From Legionellaceae bacterium (GTDB lineage Bacteria; Pseudomonadota; Gammaproteobacteria; Legionellales; Legionellaceae), in the NCBI GenBank assembly GCA_030696305.1, contig JAUYSP010000025.1, forward strand, positions 62,001-126,000: a DNA stretch of 64,000 bases, written 5' to 3'. The translations under genes were made by a program, and so were the position numbers. Below, piece by piece: positions 62,362 to 64,000 of the stretch; position 1 is the first letter of the stretch; every line of letters begins with the position of its first letter. The notes under the pieces were generated by a model. It searched no databases. It had not been told where the DNA came from and saw only the letters and a list, made by a program, of their open reading frames with translations.

Positions 62362-63216
62362 TCACCGTTTCACTCCTGGTGTAGAGCGACCAACACTTCG
62401 ATAAACATCTCTGGGTGTTTCTGATGGATAGCCATAACCTTTGTCGGCAAGACGCTTCACAATCGCCAGGTAATGCTCTCCCCAAACACCCGGATCAAAA
62501 TTTACCACTACTACGTTATAATTCAAATTAATCACTGACTCAAACGCTTTTCTTTGAGCTAATAGATGTCCATCAAACGATATTTGGACTTCAGTTTCAG
62601 TATCAGTCCCTATCTCCTTCAATCGCTCAATCAAAATAAAAATCATTTTTTCAATCGTGTAAAAAAGTTTACACATGGACATGCCCACTGAATACATATC
62701 TGTGGCTTTGGATGTTGATAATTTGTTACCATAATCGCATATAGGATAAACAAATTCCTTTTCATCACTACTCCCTACGTCTTCCGGAGCTATCATCGTC
62801 GGTGGAAAAGCTTCATCTATCTGAGGTGATATAAAAGATAATTCAAAGTGAGCCCAATTCAGCCACATTTGATTAGCTCCTGCCATCTTTCTCAGAAACT
62901 CCGTGTCCATTTCAGTCTCAAATACATCACGAGGATTAGTATCTAAATCATTTATAAACTGTGATGTATCGGAATATTCATCGGCCGCAACCGTAGTTGT
63001 TATATTGATTTCTTCTGGCAAGCTTATTTTATTATCTAAAATTTCGCCTTCTTCCAATGAGAGCACATCGGATTTTTTAGATTTTGTTTTTGACTTGTTC
63101 GATGTTTTTTTAGCTACGCTAGATGGCGTAGGCTTAGCATCCTTTTTTATGGTTACTTTGGTGGTTTTTTTCTTTTTTGGATCATCATTTGAGATATCGG
63201 TTGATTTAACCATCAT
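62362..63216 (-). CDS. orphan with lysine-rich tail and kinase C-lobe-like segment
   Basis: A 284-residue protein without signal peptide or membrane helix. Residues 10-50 are lysine/threonine-rich (DPKKKKTTKVTIKK, KTSNKSKTKSKKSD), resembling histone-like tails or nuclear localisation signals. Further on, PPTMIAPEDV followed about 25 residues later by KATDMYSVGMSMCKLF resembles the APE motif and the DxYSxG helix of protein kinases. The N-lobe, catalytic HRD and DFG motifs are not visible, so it would be a pseudokinase fragment or a chance match. It is convergent with the methyltransferase gene and upstream of tadA's end. Confidence 0.6.
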   Translation of the reverse strand: MMVKSTDISNDDPKKKKTTKVTIKKDAKPTPSSVAKKTSNKSKTKSKKSDVLSLEEGEILDNKISLPEEINITTTVAADEYSDTSQFINDLDTNPRDVFETEMDTEFLRKMAGANQMWLNWAHFELSFISPQIDEAFPPTMIAPEDVGSSDEKEFVYPICDYGNKLSTSKATDMYSVGMSMCKLFYTIEKMIFILIERLKEIGTDTETEVQISFDGHLLAQRKAFESVINLNYNVVVVNFDPGVWGEHYLAIVKRLADKGYGYPSETPRDVYRSVGRSTPGVKR

Positions 63217-63300
63217 ATCCACTCAGTTATTCTTTGTTGTAAATTAATGGTAGCTGAAATTTTCAAAAAAATCTTCCTTAATATTGAACGCCATCATTAG

Positions 63301-63750
63301 CTAACGTTTTGATTTAAAAAAATTAGATAATAATTCAGCGCAATCCCGCTGCAAAATTCCTTCATCAATTTGAACTTGATGATTCAATGGATAACCTTTT
63401 AAAAAATTGTAAACCGATCCAGCAGCCCCCGCTTTAAAATCTCGGGTACCAAATACAACACGTTGAACACGTGCATGCAAAACAGCTCCTGCACACATAC
63501 AACAAGGTTCTAATGTTACATATAACGTTGTATTGTTTAATCGATAATTTTTTAGATATGTAGCTGCATCTTGAATTGCTAATATTTCAGCGTGGGCTGT
63601 TGGGTCGTTACGCTGTATTACCTGGTTCCAGCCAGCACCGAGCAATTTATCATCGTCACCAACAATAACTGCACCGACTGGAACCTCCCCTTGTGCTTCA
63701 GCCTTTTTAGCTAAATCTAATGCGTACTGCATCCACTTAGTTTGAAACAT
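63301..63750 (-). CDS. tadA: tRNA adenosine(34) deaminase TadA
   Basis: A 149-residue zinc deaminase that makes inosine at the wobble position of tRNA-Arg. The active site is HAE (His53, catalytic Glu55) and PCCMC (zinc ligands Cys83 and Cys86). [21 protein letters not shown] is the tRNA-contact region. Its 5' end overlaps the bioB stop by 14 bp, which indicates co-transcription. Confidence 0.95.
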   Translation of the reverse strand: MFQTKWMQYALDLAKKAEAQGEVPVGAVIVGDDDKLLGAGWNQVIQRNDPTAHAEILAIQDAATYLKNYRLNNTTLYVTLEPCCMCAGAVLHARVQRVVFGTRDFKAGAAGSVYNFLKGYPLNHQVQIDEGILQRDCAELLSNFFKSKR

Positions 63751-64000
63751 ATTCCTGAGCGTGCATACCTAATTTATCTAACAATAAACTATCTTTTTCT
63801 AATTGAGGATTAGATTCTGTTAGCAAGGTATCACCAATGAATATTGAGTTAGCTCCAGCAAAAAACGCAAGTGCCTGCAACTCATCGCTCATTTCGGTGC
63901 GGCCAGCAGTTAAACGTACGACGCTTTTCGGCATTAAAATTCGTGCGGTAGCAATAGTTCTTACTAATTCAATCCCCTCAACAGGGTTTGCTTTAGCTAA
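63737..64000 (-). CDS. bioB: biotin synthase BioB, C-terminal part (5' end outside window)
   Basis: The last 87 residues of biotin synthase, the radical-SAM enzyme that inserts sulfur into dethiobiotin. The frame is open to the window edge. Visible are [32 protein letters not shown] with the conserved Arg that binds the 2Fe-2S cluster, and [20 protein letters not shown]. The radical-SAM CxxxCxxC motif lies beyond the window. Together with birA 5 kb away this indicates a working biotin supply. Confidence 0.93.
   Translation of the reverse strand, partial: LAKANPVEGIELVRTIATARILMPKSVVRLTAGRTEMSDELQALAFFAGANSIFIGDTLLTESNPQLEKDSLLLDKLGMHAQEYVSN

Noticed and set aside
1-64000. tRNA or rRNA genes
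   Set aside because: I read the intergenic stretches for cloverleaf-like sequence and CCA-adjacent TPsiC arms and found none.

Overview
The window is a 64 kb piece of an AT-rich gammaproteobacterial chromosome. The ortholog set (TldD, DbpA, OxyR, RoxA, CsrA, MrdA/RodA, TilS, AccA, the Bcr/CflA transporter) and the mix of housekeeping genes with orphan, helix-rich or lysine-rich proteins fit the order Legionellales (Legionella/Coxiella/Berkiella relatives). This placement is an inference; no rRNA or other marker gene is present. I see no tRNA, rRNA, CRISPR array, prophage or intact insertion sequence.

Layout. 1-8 kb: the 3' end of a 2-oxoacid:ferredoxin oxidoreductase beta gene, an orphan membrane-tailed protein, a small exported peptide, YccA/Bax-inhibitor-like protein, TldD, a YejM/LapC-like sulfatase-fold protein and a coiled-coil orphan. 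8-16 kb: exported adenosine deaminase with an MFS transporter, a 2H phosphoesterase, DbpA, Ohr, a polysaccharide flippase, a PQ-loop protein and a YgjP-type peptidase. 16-26 kb: RraA-like plus long urocanate hydratase, the ABC-F protein YbiT, RoxA, a duplicated exported-peptide gene split by an IS21 remnant, and two flavoproteins. 26-33 kb: Tag, YjdM, OxyR, an EEP-fold protein with an odd motif order, gene fragments, a VOC protein, a DMT exporter, MazG-like, DUF2490 and RlmM-like proteins. 33-44 kb: transporters, an AsnO-type amidotransferase with a GCS2 ligase, TyrP, CorA and a YqjD/YqjE/YqjK-like membrane operon. 44-58 kb: a lipoprotein, RdgB, a divergent pair of orphan genes, RsfS-MrdA-RodA, RNase HII, an MdfA-like transporter, TilS, AccA, a phosphopantetheinyl transferase and BirA. 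58-64 kb: CsrA, an undecaprenyl-phosphate glycosyltransferase with a G10 tract, a WbpE-like aminotransferase, a methyltransferase, a lysine-tailed orphan, TadA and the 3' end of bioB.

The most notable structures lie outside the standard genes. A 173-bp element (33688-33860) has perfect 16-bp terminal inverted repeats and a perfect 10-bp target duplication, and it has replaced the C-terminus of the RlmM-like protein. A dispersed hairpin family with CTGTTGAC-type ends occurs four times (about 4.9, 15.2, 44.2 and 62.2 kb). A segmental duplication of a fast-diverging exported-peptide gene surrounds an IS21 remnant. Short remnants of mpg and possibly hemH show ongoing gene decay.

Functionally the genes cover envelope growth (MrdA/RodA, flippase, sugar transferases, YejM-like), RNA maintenance (DbpA, RlmM-like, RoxA, TadA, TilS, RsfS), oxidative stress (OxyR, Ohr), nutrient uptake and purine salvage. 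Six orphans (741, 6987, 46260, 47187 and 62362 as starts of large ones, plus the small exported peptides) are candidates for host- or niche-specific roles.
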